A DNA stretch of 28,177 bases from an uncultured Collinsella sp. (GTDB lineage: Bacteria; Actinomycetota; Coriobacteriia; Coriobacteriales; Coriobacteriaceae): contig UQKQ01000019.1 in the NCBI GenBank assembly GCA_900541645.1, positions 1 through 28,177 of the forward strand. The letters are read 5' to 3'. Position 1 is the first letter of the stretch. The number at the start of each line of letters is the position of its first letter. Positions 1 to 7,852 of this stretch are shown here, one piece after another. The translations under genes and the position numbers were made by a program. The notes beneath the pieces are model-generated. The model was not told the DNA's origin. It worked only from the letters and a program-made list of their open reading frames with translations, and made no database searches.

Positions 1-1
1 C

Positions 2-58
2 AGGCAGGCCTTCGAGGCCGAGCGCAAAATGGATTCTAAAAAACACCTTGCCAAATAG
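2..58 (+). CDS. 3' end of an unidentified plus-strand gene (partial)
   Basis: An open frame enters from the left edge and reads 18 residues, ending in a charged tail (...ERKMDSKKHLAK) before TAG. A strong hairpin follows 12 bases later, as expected at the end of a transcription unit. Too little is visible to name a product. The other plus frames also close nearby, so the choice of this frame rests on the charged C-terminal composition and the terminator position. Confidence 0.35.
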   Translation, partial: RQAFEAERKMDSKKHLAK

Positions 59-70
59 GAGCGTCAGGAC

Positions 71-115
71 GCAAGAAGCCCTCGCCGCACGAAGTGCGCA
101 GCGAGGGCTTCTTGC
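71..115. terminator. Convergent terminator hairpin between the left-edge gene and ppc
   Basis: Perfect 15-base arms GCAAGAAGCCCTCGC (71-85) and its complement (101-115) enclose a second stem CGCAC-GAA-GTGCG. It lies between two converging genes and can serve both. There is no long T-run on either side, so its activity as an intrinsic terminator is inferred from position and stem strength. Confidence 0.6.
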
Positions 116-177
116 ATGTCCGAGGACGTGCCTAAAAGTAAACTAATGGCGGGCCCGGACGACTACAGGGCTATCGA

Positions 178-2991
178 TTACCCCGTGTTCTGCAATCCTG
201 CCGAGACGCCGGTCACAGTCGAAAGAATCAGGCTCATGTACTCGGCCTTCTTCTCCTCGGCCATCTCGTCCTGATTCATGCGCACCTCGCGAAGGGCGCG
301 GACCTGGGCGATGGACAGAGCGTCGACGTAGGGGTTACGCACGCGAACGGCGCAGCCGAGCACGCGACGACGCTGCAGCGGCCACTCATCACCGACGATG
401 GCAAGGACCCACTTACGCGTGAGCTGCATCTCGGTGAAGACCTTCTCGGACAAATCATCGCGGTCGCCCAGGTGCAAATACATCTTGGCGATGCGCTGGT
501 CGGTCTTGGCGATCGACATCTCGATGTTGTCGATAAAGGTGCGGAAGAACGGCCACTCCTGGTAGGCAGCCTTGAGCTGGTCAAGATCGCCCAGCTGCTC
601 GCAGGCGGTGCCCAGGCCGTACCAAGCGGCCAGGTTAATGCGCGCCTGGCTCCAGCTGAAGATCCACGGAATGGTACGCAGGTCATCGAGCGACTTGGCG
701 CCCAGGCCGCGCTTGGCGGGACGCGAGCCGATCGGCAGCAGACCGACCTCGGTCAGCGGCGTCACGGTCGAGAACCACGGTGTAAAGTCCTCGGTGTTCA
801 GCAGGTCCAGATAACGCTCGTGGCTTGCGGTGTTGAGCTTCTCGGCCATATCCCAGAACTTCTGAGTGGTCTCGGTGTTAGTCTTCTCGACACTCGGGGC
901 CGACTGCAAAAGCGTTGCGGCGGCAACGGACTCAACATGGCGCTGAGCCAGCGTGCGGTTGCCGTAACGGGCAAAGATGACTTCGCCCTGCTCGGTAAGC
1001 TTAAAGAAGCAGTTGACCGAACCCTTGGGCTGCGCCAGCACGGCCTTGTTGGCCGGGCCGCCGCCACGGCCCACGGCACCGCCGCGACCGTGCATGAGCA
1101 CCAGGTCGATATCGTTCTTCTCTGCCCACTTGGCGATGCGCTCCTGCGCGGAGTGCAGCGCGAGCATGGCCGTGGTAGGACCGGCATCCTTGGAAGAGTC
1201 GGAATAGCCCAGCATGACCTCCATGCGGCGGTTGGTCTGGGCAAGGCGCTTTTGCACCACGGGCAGCGTAAGCATCTGATCGAGCACGTCGACGCAGCCC
1301 TCGAGGTCCTCGAGCTGCTCGAACAACGGGATCACGTCGAGCTCGGGGACATCCTCCTCGTGTGCAAAGGACAGGTGCGCCAGCTCAAAGACGTCGGCCA
1401 CATGCTGAGCGCTCTTGGTAAACGAGATGATGTAGCGGTGCGCCATCTTCTTGCCGTAGCGCTTTTGGATGGAGCCGATAGCGCGGAAGGTATCGATGAC
1501 CTCGCGCGTCATGGGCTGCAGGTCGCCATGGATACCGTTCTCGTGGATATCCTTAAGGGCGCGGGCATGCACCACGGAGTGCTGACGGAACTCCATCTCG
1601 ACCATATGGAAGCCGAAGGACTCGACCTGCCAGATGATGGTTTGGACCGGGCCGTAGGCAGCACGGACGGCACCGCAGGCGGCCAGCGAACGCTGGACGA
1701 CGCGCAGGTCATCCAGGAACTCGTCGGCGCTGTGGTACATGGTGTCGGTGATACGACGGACGGTGGCGTTCAGGCGGTCGGCCATGACGAGCATGACGGC
1801 GCGATGCGGCTCGTGCTCGGAGATCAGCTCGGCGCGGGCCGTGTAACGAGGGCTCATCTCGACCTGATGGTTCCACAGGTTAATGAGCTCGGCCGACGGC
1901 TTGCTGTAGGTAGCCTCGAGCGTGAGGTTGCGGCCGATGTGGCGGCACTTGTCCTCGAGCTTGAGCACCATGTGCGTAAAGTACTTGGCGGCGACCTCAC
2001 GGCTCACCTTGGCGGTGACGTTGGGGTTACCGTCGCGGTCGGAACCGATCCAGCTGCCGGGATGGAAGAACGCCGGGCACAGCGGCGGCACAGTACCGGC
2101 CTTGTCGCCCAGCACCCAATCGTCAAAACGACGATAGATAACGGGGATAACGTCGAACAGCGTGTTATCGAAGATGTCGATGATGGTATCGGCTTCCTCG
2201 ACCGGCGTGGGCTTCTTGAGCGCGATGGGACTCGTACGCACCAGGGCGTCGATCTCCTGCAGCATATGGCGCTCGTTCTCCACCAGGTCGGAGCCGCCCA
2301 GACGCGGACGCTCCTCCAGCAGGTTGGAGATACGGCGGATCTTGCCCTCGACGGCCTTACGACGGGCCTCGGTGGGATGTGCGGTAAAGACAGGGTGGAA
2401 CTCGAGCTTGTCGAGCAGCTCGTTGGCACCCTCGACACCCAGCTCATTCACCAGCTGGTGATAGGCAACGGTAAGCTCGTTGGCAGGATCGACCTCGGTA
2501 TCGGTCGACGCACCGGCCTCGCGCTCGCGCAGCTGCGCCACACGGTAGTTCTCCTCCGACAGGTTTGCCAGATGGAAAAAGCTCGTAAAGGCGCGAACGA
2601 TGACCTGCTGCTTATCGAGCGGCAGGCTGTCGATCAAATCGACGACCTCACGAAATGCCACGGCAGTGGGCTCGTCGGCGGTGGGCACGCCCTGCTCGTC
2701 GACGGCTTCGTCGGCAGCGCAGGTACCGGGGTTGCCGGCATTGACCACAATCTCGGCTGTCAAAATCTTGTCGAACAGGTCCGCGATCTCGGGATCATAC
2801 TCGCTAAGCACACGGCGCTCCAGGCGCAAGAACAGCGCCAGATTGTCGCGCAGCTCCTCGGGGATCTCGATCTCGGCGAGACGCTCCCTGGACTCGGCAT
2901 TCGAGCCGATTCGGTTAACGAGGCGGTTGACCACGGCAGCGACGCGCGCCGCGGCTTCGGGTACAGACTGGTTGCTTAGGTTCTCAGCCAC
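178..2991 (-). CDS. ppc: Phosphoenolpyruvate carboxylase
   Basis: Cytoplasmic enzyme converting phosphoenolpyruvate and bicarbonate to oxaloacetate, the anaplerotic CO2-fixing step that feeds fermentative succinate or amino-acid synthesis. About 937 residues, within the family range. Visible signatures: TAHPTEARR near residue 205 (catalytic His), GSWIGSDRDGNP near 312-323, GYSDSSKDAG near 597, the glycine-rich loop MHGRGGAVGRGGGP near 637, and the canonical C-terminal QNTG. I chose the GTG at 2991 because GGAGG sits four bases before it. An in-frame ATG four codons upstream (3003) has its own GGAGG only one base away, which is too close. It is monocistronic, with a promoter upstream and a terminator hairpin beyond its 3' end. 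Family assignment is secure; the exact start is a judgement. Confidence 0.97.
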   Translation of the reverse strand: MAENLSNQSVPEAAARVAAVVNRLVNRIGSNAESRERLAEIEIPEELRDNLALFLRLERRVLSEYDPEIADLFDKILTAEIVVNAGNPGTCAADEAVDEQGVPTADEPTAVAFREVVDLIDSLPLDKQQVIVRAFTSFFHLANLSEENYRVAQLREREAGASTDTEVDPANELTVAYHQLVNELGVEGANELLDKLEFHPVFTAHPTEARRKAVEGKIRRISNLLEERPRLGGSDLVENERHMLQEIDALVRTSPIALKKPTPVEEADTIIDIFDNTLFDVIPVIYRRFDDWVLGDKAGTVPPLCPAFFHPGSWIGSDRDGNPNVTAKVSREVAAKYFTHMVLKLEDKCRHIGRNLTLEATYSKPSAELINLWNHQVEMSPRYTARAELISEHEPHRAVMLVMADRLNATVRRITDTMYHSADEFLDDLRVVQRSLAACGAVRAAYGPVQTIIWQVESFGFHMVEMEFRQHSVVHARALKDIHENGIHGDLQPMTREVIDTFRAIGSIQKRYGKKMAHRYIISFTKSAQHVADVFELAHLSFAHEEDVPELDVIPLFEQLEDLEGCVDVLDQMLTLPVVQKRLAQTNRRMEVMLGYSDSSKDAGPTTAMLALHSAQERIAKWAEKNDIDLVLMHGRGGAVGRGGGPANKAVLAQPKGSVNCFFKLTEQGEVIFARYGNRTLAQRHVESVAAATLLQSAPSVEKTNTETTQKFWDMAEKLNTASHERYLDLLNTEDFTPWFSTVTPLTEVGLLPIGSRPAKRGLGAKSLDDLRTIPWIFSWSQARINLAAWYGLGTACEQLGDLDQLKAAYQEWPFFRTFIDNIEMSIAKTDQRIAKMYLHLGDRDDLSEKVFTEMQLTRKWVLAIVGDEWPLQRRRVLGCAVRVRNPYVDALSIAQVRALREVRMNQDEMAEEKKAEYMSLILSTVTGVSAGLQNTG

Positions 2992-3035
2992 GTTTCCTCC
3001 CATTCCTCCTTCTATGCACGTAACATGCGGTATTC

Positions 3036-3063
3036 ATTATAGGCGCTTGAGAAATACTTTCGA
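3036..3063 (-). promoter_or_regulatory. Probable sigma70-type promoter of ppc
   Basis: On the minus strand a perfect -10 TATAAT (3036-3041) lies 16 bases downstream of TCGAAA (3058-3063, four of six matches to TTGACA). It is 45 bases before the ppc start, in an AT-rich patch of a GC-rich window. The -10 is convincing and the -35 is weak. Confidence 0.6.
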
Positions 3064-3155
3064 CACTGATTGCGCTTTACCACACAAAAGTATTTTCTGC
3101 ATTGCAAAGGTTTTTGCCCTAAATGGTCGTATTTCTCGGTGGGCGGCATACGTAA

Positions 3156-3190
3156 ACGGGGGCATTCCGCATAAAAGCGAAACACCCCCG
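3156..3190 (-). terminator. Hairpin downstream of hisS
   Basis: Read on the minus strand, ACGGGGG and CCCCCGT bracket eight further pairs (several G-U) around a TTTTAT loop, giving a stem of about 15 bp. It lies some 60 bases past the hisS stop, between hisS and the ppc promoter. The bases after the stem (TTTACG) form only a short T-run. Confidence 0.5.
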
Positions 3191-3248
3191 TAACAATCGC
3201 TCTCCATGAGCAGGGCACGTTAGCAGGCCCGAAGCTCAAAAAGATGCG

Positions 3249-4562
3249 CTACAGGCGCTCGCGAACCGCCTCGACGACGTTGTCCAGATCGGCGAGCACC
3301 TCGTCATGGCTCTGCATGTCGCGCACTTTGACCTTGCCGGCGGCAAGCTCGTCGCCACCCAGGACCAAGATGAGCTTGGCGCCTACCTTATCGGCTTGCT
3401 TAAACTGGGCCTTGAGCGAACGACCCTGATAGTCGGCCTCGGTCACGATACCTGCGGCGCGAAGCTCCTGCGTAATGGCAAAGACGTTCTGACGCAGCTC
3501 CTTGCCGGCGTTGGCGACATAGACGCACGGGGCCTCATCGGCACCCAAATCGCTGCCAAAGGCCTGCAGGGCCAGCAGGGCGCGCTCAAAACCGACAGCA
3601 AAGCCGACGCCCGCCGTGGGCTTGCCACCCTCGAGCTCGACCAGGCCATCGTAGCGGCCGCCGCCGCCGATGGAGCCGACGCCGGCGCCAGGGGCCTCGA
3701 CCTCAAAGACAGTACGGGTGTAGTAGTCCAGGCCGCGCACCAAGGTGGGATCCTCGACATACTCGATACCGGCGGCATCCAGATAGCGCTTGACCTGCTC
3801 GTAGTGCTCGCGGCACTCATCGCACAGGTTGTCACCCATCAGCGGAGCCTCGGCCATGATCTCGCGGCAGTGGTCGTTCTTGCAGTCAAAGGCACGCAGC
3901 GGGTTGAGCTCGGCGCGCTCGCGGCACTCATCGCACATCTCGTCTGCGTGATCGAGGATAAACTGCTTGACTTGCTCGCGGTAAGCCGGACGGCACTGAG
4001 CGTCGCCCATCGAGTTAATGAGCAGACGAAGCTTGGAAAGATCGAAGCCCAGGCGCTTGTAAAACTCCATGAGCATGATGATGCACTCGGCGTCTGCCGC
4101 CGGATCGGGAGCGCCGAGCCACTCGATGCCCACCTGGTGGAACTGGCGCAGGCGGCCCTTCTGGGGACGCTCGCCGCGGAACATGGCCTCGGCGTAGTAC
4201 GCCTTAAACGGCGTGGAGCCCTGGGGCACCAGATTGTTCTCGACGACAGCGCGCACCACGCCGGCCGTGCCCTCGGGGCGAAGCGCCAGGCGCTGCTTGG
4301 GCTTGAGTTTGGTGTCGGTGCCCTCGGTAAAGACGCGCTCCAGGTTGGCACCGCTGAACACGCGGAACATTTCCTTGCGCACGACGTCGGTCGACTGGCC
4401 GATACCGTGGACAAACACGTCCACCTGCTCGATCGCGGGCGTCTCGATGGGTTTAAAACCAAACGGCTCGAACACGCCGGCCGCAATCTGCTGCATCTTT
4501 TGCCAGGCGCGCATCTCGGCGCCGATAAGGTCGCGGGTTCCCTCCGCCTTCTGTGCCTGCAT
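3249..4562 (-). CDS. hisS: Histidyl-tRNA synthetase
   Basis: Class II aminoacyl-tRNA synthetase that charges tRNA-His with histidine. 437 residues, normal for bacterial HisRS. Class II motif 2 appears as LRPEGTAGVVRA near residues 95-106. The histidine-specific motif GLDYYTRTVFEV lies near 274-285, followed by GGGRYDGLVE near 300. A C-terminal anticodon-binding domain covers roughly the last 100 residues. The insertion domain carries CDEC, DCKNDHC and a second CDEC, a cysteine pattern compatible with metal binding. I chose ATG 4562 (MQAQKAEGT), nine bases after AAGG; a TTG two codons upstream is spaced too tightly. No T-box leader precedes it. It has its own -10 sequence and a 3' hairpin, so it is probably monocistronic. 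Confidence 0.97.
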   Translation of the reverse strand: MQAQKAEGTRDLIGAEMRAWQKMQQIAAGVFEPFGFKPIETPAIEQVDVFVHGIGQSTDVVRKEMFRVFSGANLERVFTEGTDTKLKPKQRLALRPEGTAGVVRAVVENNLVPQGSTPFKAYYAEAMFRGERPQKGRLRQFHQVGIEWLGAPDPAADAECIIMLMEFYKRLGFDLSKLRLLINSMGDAQCRPAYREQVKQFILDHADEMCDECRERAELNPLRAFDCKNDHCREIMAEAPLMGDNLCDECREHYEQVKRYLDAAGIEYVEDPTLVRGLDYYTRTVFEVEAPGAGVGSIGGGGRYDGLVELEGGKPTAGVGFAVGFERALLALQAFGSDLGADEAPCVYVANAGKELRQNVFAITQELRAAGIVTEADYQGRSLKAQFKQADKVGAKLILVLGGDELAAGKVKVRDMQSHDEVLADLDNVVEAVRERL

Positions 4563-4604
4563 GGGCAAACACCTTTCTTTTGTATCGCGTCATAGGTAGT
4601 GGAC

Positions 4605-4610
4605 ATTATA
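4605..4610 (-). promoter_or_regulatory. Probable -10 element of the hisS promoter
   Basis: A perfect TATAAT on the minus strand lies about 43 bases before the hisS ATG. No good -35 is visible 16-18 bases upstream, because that region is the GC-rich foot of a long palindrome. Confidence 0.45.
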
Positions 4611-4626
4611 CGGCACAAAGCAGCAA

Positions 4627-4688
4627 CGCGGCGGCGCGCCTGACCGAACGAGGGTATGGGGACTCGTTCGGCCAGACGCGCCGCCGCG
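4627..4688. repeat. Long palindrome with 26-bp arms
   Basis: Two 26-base arms (4627-4652 and 4663-4688) are complementary with only two mismatches, both tolerable as G-U pairs in RNA, around a 10-base loop. It sits between the MFS remnant and the hisS promoter. It could be the old terminator of the transporter gene, but no T-run follows on either strand, so a palindromic repeat element is equally possible. Confidence 0.6.
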
Positions 4689-4724
4689 GACGAAGCGGAC
4701 AAGCGGCGATGCGCTTTGGCCTAC

Positions 4725-5133
4725 CTACTCCCCCGCCACGCTCGCGCGCAGCTTGGCGGCGATGGGCTCGGATGCCAGCAGGAACACGAGCATGACCACG
4801 GAGCACGCCAGGCACACAATCCAGGCGCTCGCAAAGGAGCCCGTGGCATCGAACAGCACGCCCGAGACAATAGCGCCCACGGTGCCGCCGACCATCTCGA
4901 GCGAGGTAATGGTGCCCGTGACCTTACCCAGGTCGGCCATGCCAAACTGCTTAGACGCAGCGATCGTGAGCGTTGGAGATGGTGTACTGCGCAAGGGAAA
5001 TGCCCAGGTCGCTGACGATCAACGGCTGGAACAGGCTCATGCAGTTGACGAAAATCGTGTAGCACGTGGCCATGATCACGAAGCCAGAGGCCACCACGAG
5101 CCAGCCGGGGAAGAACTTACGCTGCTGGGACAT
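4725..5133 (-). pseudogene. MFS transporter remnant with internal deletion and frameshift
   Basis: An N-terminal piece (5133 down to about 4985) encodes the start of a major facilitator permease: MSQQRKFFPGWLVVASG, then one and a half hydrophobic segments ending in ISLAQYTISNA. It then hits a stop within a few codons. A C-terminal piece in another frame (about 4983 down to 4725) encodes ...LTIAASKQFGMADLGKVTG followed by the last two membrane segments and ends at a proper stop. The central roughly 270 residues of a normal MFS protein of about 400 are missing. The junction near 4975-4990 fuses the first and last parts out of frame. The substrate cannot be inferred and the remnant should not transport. 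Confidence 0.8.
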
Positions 5134-5173
5134 ACTGCTCCTTATTTAACAAACGAATAGCCGGCGCCGGGCG

Positions 5174-5263
5174 CCGGTAGTGCCCAAGATTGCCTTGAAA
5201 GACAAGGGCATAGGCCTTACGGCCATGCCCGCAGGCTTGAAAGGCAAGGTTGGGTGCTACCGG
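5174..5263 (-). repeat. Structured intergenic element A (partner of 13111-13209)
   Basis: An imperfect inverted repeat whose outer arms CCGGTAG / CTACCGG, CCCAA / TTGGG and TTGCC / GGCAA enclose TGCCTT...AAGGCA-type pairing and an inner hairpin GGGCATAGGCC-TTAC-GGCCATGCCC. It overlaps the TAG stop codon of the amidohydrolase gene, so it would form the 3' end of that mRNA. The core around the internal loop (TGCCTTGAAA ... TTGAAAGGCA) is nearly identical to the element after htpG, while inner and outer stems differ in sequence but remain paired. No long T-run follows, so a simple intrinsic terminator does not fully explain it. Confidence 0.6.
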
Positions 5264-6552
5264 TGGTCGGCGATATAGCCCAAAGCGACGGCGGTATAGG
5301 CCGCGGCACCGAGCGGCAGCTCGGCATCGTTAAAGCGCGCCTTGGGATGGTGCTGGGCAAAGTGTTCGTCCGTATCGGTCACGGCCGCGCCCACCGTAAA
5401 GTATGCACTTGGGATCTCGCTCGAGATAAGCGCGAAGTCCTCACTCGCCATGGCATGGAACAGCGGCAAGAAGGCGGCCTTGGGCAGCACCGCGCCCACG
5501 TAGCCAAGCGAGGCCTGGGTCATATCGCTGTCGAGCACGAGCGGCGGAACGTCCGAAAGCGTCTCGATGGTTGCCGGCGTACGATATGTTGCGGCAACGC
5601 CGTTGACGACCTCCGCGATGCGAGTCTTAAGGTGAGCCATGAGCTCGACATCGAAGCCGCGCAACGTTCCCTCGAGCACGCAGGTGTCGGGGATGACGTT
5701 GGCCGCCAAGCCGCCAGCGAACTTACCCACGGTAAGCGCGACCTCCTTGGCCGCCGGCACCTCGCGGGAGATAAGCTCCTGAAGCGCCAGGTGCACATGC
5801 ACGCCGGCCGTGATGGGGTCGATGCAGATCTCGGGGCTGGAACCGTGGCCACCCTTGCCCTGCAGTGTAATGCGGAAACCGTACACGCCCGAGAGCGCCG
5901 GGCTGCCGTAGAGCACCAGGCCAAGCGGCGACTGACTATTAACATGCATGGCAAAGGCGACCTGAGGACGCGGGTTCCGCAGCAGACCGTCGGCGATGGC
6001 GGCGCGGGCACCCTCAAAGGTTTCCTCGCCCGGCTGGAACAGCAACTTAACTGTGGCGTTGGCGTCCACAAGCTCGGACTCGCGGGCCTTGAGCAGGCGC
6101 GCCGCACCAAGCAGCGCCGTCGCATGCATATCGTGTCCGCATGCGTGCATGCAGCCGTTCGTAGAGGCGAAAGGCTCGCCTGACTCTTCGGCAACGGGCA
6201 GGGCATCCATGTCGCCACGGAGCATGATGACCGTACCGGCCTGTTCGTCCGTGCAGACGCCATTGCCCTGGGCCGCGGTGGCACCGGCGCCGACAAGGCC
6301 CACAACACAGGAACCATCGACGAGCGTGGCAAATGGGATTTCCATCTCGGTCAGGCGCGCTTGAATATACGCAGAGGTCTGTGGGAGGCTATTACCCAGC
6401 TCGGGCATCTGGTGTAAATCGTGTCGCCACGCAGCGAGCTCGTCTGCAAAAGCCTGAGCTTCTGCAACGAGACCGTCACCGATAGCGGTCTGCGCCGCTG
6501 CGGTGGCCTTGGGCGCTGATTGCGGTTGAAGATCGGACTGAGCTGGTGCCAT
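5257..6552 (-). CDS. M20-family metallo-amidohydrolase (hippurate/N-acyl-amino-acid hydrolase type)
   Basis: A 431-residue cytoplasmic zinc hydrolase of the M20D subfamily, whose members cleave N-acyl or N-aroyl amino acids such as hippurate, N-acetyl-amino acids and auxin conjugates. Visible signatures: WRHDLHQMPELG near residue 42, LRGDMDALPV near 115, MHACGHDMHAT near 137 (metal-binding His and Asp), FQPGEE near 172 (catalytic Glu pair), GKGGHGSSP in the dimerisation domain, and ASEDFALISSEIP towards the end. ATG 6552 is preceded by GGAGG six bases away; an 18-codon longer frame has no such site. The stop codon lies inside structured element A. A 7-bp inverted repeat lies 30 bases upstream of the start. 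The substrate is not determinable from sequence. Confidence 0.9.
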   Translation of the reverse strand: MAPAQSDLQPQSAPKATAAAQTAIGDGLVAEAQAFADELAAWRHDLHQMPELGNSLPQTSAYIQARLTEMEIPFATLVDGSCVVGLVGAGATAAQGNGVCTDEQAGTVIMLRGDMDALPVAEESGEPFASTNGCMHACGHDMHATALLGAARLLKARESELVDANATVKLLFQPGEETFEGARAAIADGLLRNPRPQVAFAMHVNSQSPLGLVLYGSPALSGVYGFRITLQGKGGHGSSPEICIDPITAGVHVHLALQELISREVPAAKEVALTVGKFAGGLAANVIPDTCVLEGTLRGFDVELMAHLKTRIAEVVNGVAATYRTPATIETLSDVPPLVLDSDMTQASLGYVGAVLPKAAFLPLFHAMASEDFALISSEIPSAYFTVGAAVTDTDEHFAQHHPKARFNDAELPLGAAAYTAVALGYIADHR

Positions 6553-6582
6553 AAATGCCCTCCAGTAACGTTTTTGCAGTAA

Positions 6583-6604
6583 GCACTTTGATAGCGTAAA
6601 GTGC
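6583..6604. promoter_or_regulatory. Possible operator: inverted repeat before the amidohydrolase gene
   Basis: Perfect arms GCACTTT (6583-6589) and AAAGTGC (6598-6604) with an 8-base spacer lie 30 bases upstream of the amidohydrolase ATG, in the region where its promoter should be. The spacing is typical of a dimeric repressor site. No regulator is identified. Confidence 0.3.
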
Positions 6605-6630
6605 AAGGTACAACTTTAAAGGCGAGGCAT

Positions 6631-6657
6631 AAAAAACGCCGCCCCAGGAGGGCGGCG
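6631..6657 (-). terminator. Intrinsic terminator of the EamA transporter gene
   Basis: On the minus strand, CGCCGCC and GGCGGCG arms around a short loop are followed directly by TTTTTT. It lies about 10 bases past the EamA stop codon. A textbook Rho-independent terminator. Confidence 0.9.
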
Positions 6658-6668
6658 CAACAAGTTGT

Positions 6669-7652
6669 TTACAATTGCGGGCGCGGCTTTCGACGCAAAA
6701 AATCGAAGTGAGTCTCGCTCAAGATAATCGACAGGAAGATAAGCACAAAGCCGGCGAGCAGGCGCGAGGTGAGCGCCTCCCCCATCAGCAGCACCGAAAA
6801 CAACACGCCCGAAGGCGATTCCATCGAAAGGAGCAGCGAGCCCGTCGAAGCCGGGACATGCGCCAGGCCGACGTTTTGGATGAGCAGAGCCACGCATGTG
6901 CAGCCCACCGAGAGAAACGCCATCACACAGATAAAATTCGGCGTCCACACGGACAGAGGCGCTTGGGTCTCGAATAGCAGCGACGAGATCAGGCTCAGCA
7001 CGCCATTGCCCACAAACATCCAAAACGTGATGACGTTGATGTCCATTTTGCGACCGTACTTGGCGGTCACCGCCATCTGGATGGCGAAGAAGACCGCGCC
7101 GCCCAGCGTAATGGCATCGCCGATATTGAACTCGACGCTATCGAGCGCCACCAGGCCAATGCCCGCCAAGCACAGCAGTGCCGCGCCCAGGTTATAGCGG
7201 GTGAGTTTTTCGCCGCTCAGAAAATAGCTCGCAAAGGGCACGAGGATGCAGTACGTACCCGTCAAAAACGCGTTCTTGCCCGCCGTGGTGTGCGCCAGAC
7301 CGACCGTCTGCAGGACGTAGGCGGCCCACATAAGTGTGCCCATTCCAAGTCCGACGATAAGATTGCGGGCGTTGAGGTGCGCGATGATGCGCTTGTGGAA
7401 GATGACAAACATGACCAACGCCGCAGGCAGAAAGCGCACGTAGAGCAGTTCAAACACCGGAATGGTGTCGAGCGCGTCCTTCATAGTGGTAAAGGAGTAA
7501 CCCCAGATAATCGCCACCGAAAGCAGTAGAACTTTCCAGAACAACGGCGAGCGTGCGCCGGCACCCCGGGGAATACCACCCGCGCCCAAATCCTCACGGG
7601 CTACAGGGCTATCGGGCATGTTTTCGATTTCGTTGGCAGCGTATTGGGCCAT
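6669..7652 (-). CDS. EamA/DMT-superfamily transporter
   Basis: A 327-residue polytopic membrane protein made of two EamA repeats, about ten hydrophobic segments in all. Members export metabolites or amino acids (the RhaT/YdcZ-like drug/metabolite transporter superfamily). The first repeat begins LLLSVAIIWGYSFTTMKDAL near residues 42-61 and includes the aromatic turn WAAYVLQTVGL. The second begins near GDAITLGGAVFFAIQMAVTA and ends with FVLIFLSIILSETH, followed by a basic tail FLRRKPRPQL. ATG 7652 (MAQYAANE) has GAGG seven bases upstream; an in-frame GTG five codons earlier overlaps that site and is less likely. It stands alone between two terminators. The substrate is unknown. Confidence 0.9.
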   Translation of the reverse strand: MAQYAANEIENMPDSPVAREDLGAGGIPRGAGARSPLFWKVLLLSVAIIWGYSFTTMKDALDTIPVFELLYVRFLPAALVMFVIFHKRIIAHLNARNLIVGLGMGTLMWAAYVLQTVGLAHTTAGKNAFLTGTYCILVPFASYFLSGEKLTRYNLGAALLCLAGIGLVALDSVEFNIGDAITLGGAVFFAIQMAVTAKYGRKMDINVITFWMFVGNGVLSLISSLLFETQAPLSVWTPNFICVMAFLSVGCTCVALLIQNVGLAHVPASTGSLLLSMESPSGVLFSVLLMGEALTSRLLAGFVLIFLSIILSETHFDFLRRKPRPQL

Positions 7653-7725
7653 GGAACATCCTCGCACTCAATCTGGGCGTGGTGTCCGCACGCGTATGGC
7701 TGCGTGCCGCCTCATGGTCAAATAA

Positions 7726-7758
7726 AAACGGGACGCGCCGGACCCCCGGCACGCCCCG
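7726..7758 (-). terminator. Intrinsic terminator of the YhgE/Pip pair
   Basis: On the minus strand, CGGGGCGTGCCGG pairs with CCGGCGCGTCCCG (near-perfect) around a short GGGT loop and is followed by TTTTTA. It lies about 95 bases after the stop of the second YhgE-like gene and ahead of the EamA gene, separating the two transcription units. Confidence 0.85.
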
Positions 7759-7852
7759 CTACTGTAGCAACAACCAGCGTTGCACCGCAATCCAGCCCAC
7801 TAAAGCGTCAGCAAAGTGAACCTCGATGTTTTGTCAATGTCACGCTGTTGCA

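Noticed and set aside
472..2979. An 835-residue plus-strand open frame opposite ppc
   Set aside because: It is the complement of a secure ppc gene. Strong G/C bias at third codon positions keeps the antisense frame open, and its translation has the low-complexity look of a shadow.
4563..4724. T-box leader upstream of hisS
   Set aside because: The -10 is only about 43 bases before the start, leaving no room for a T-box, and the nearby long palindrome lies upstream of the promoter.
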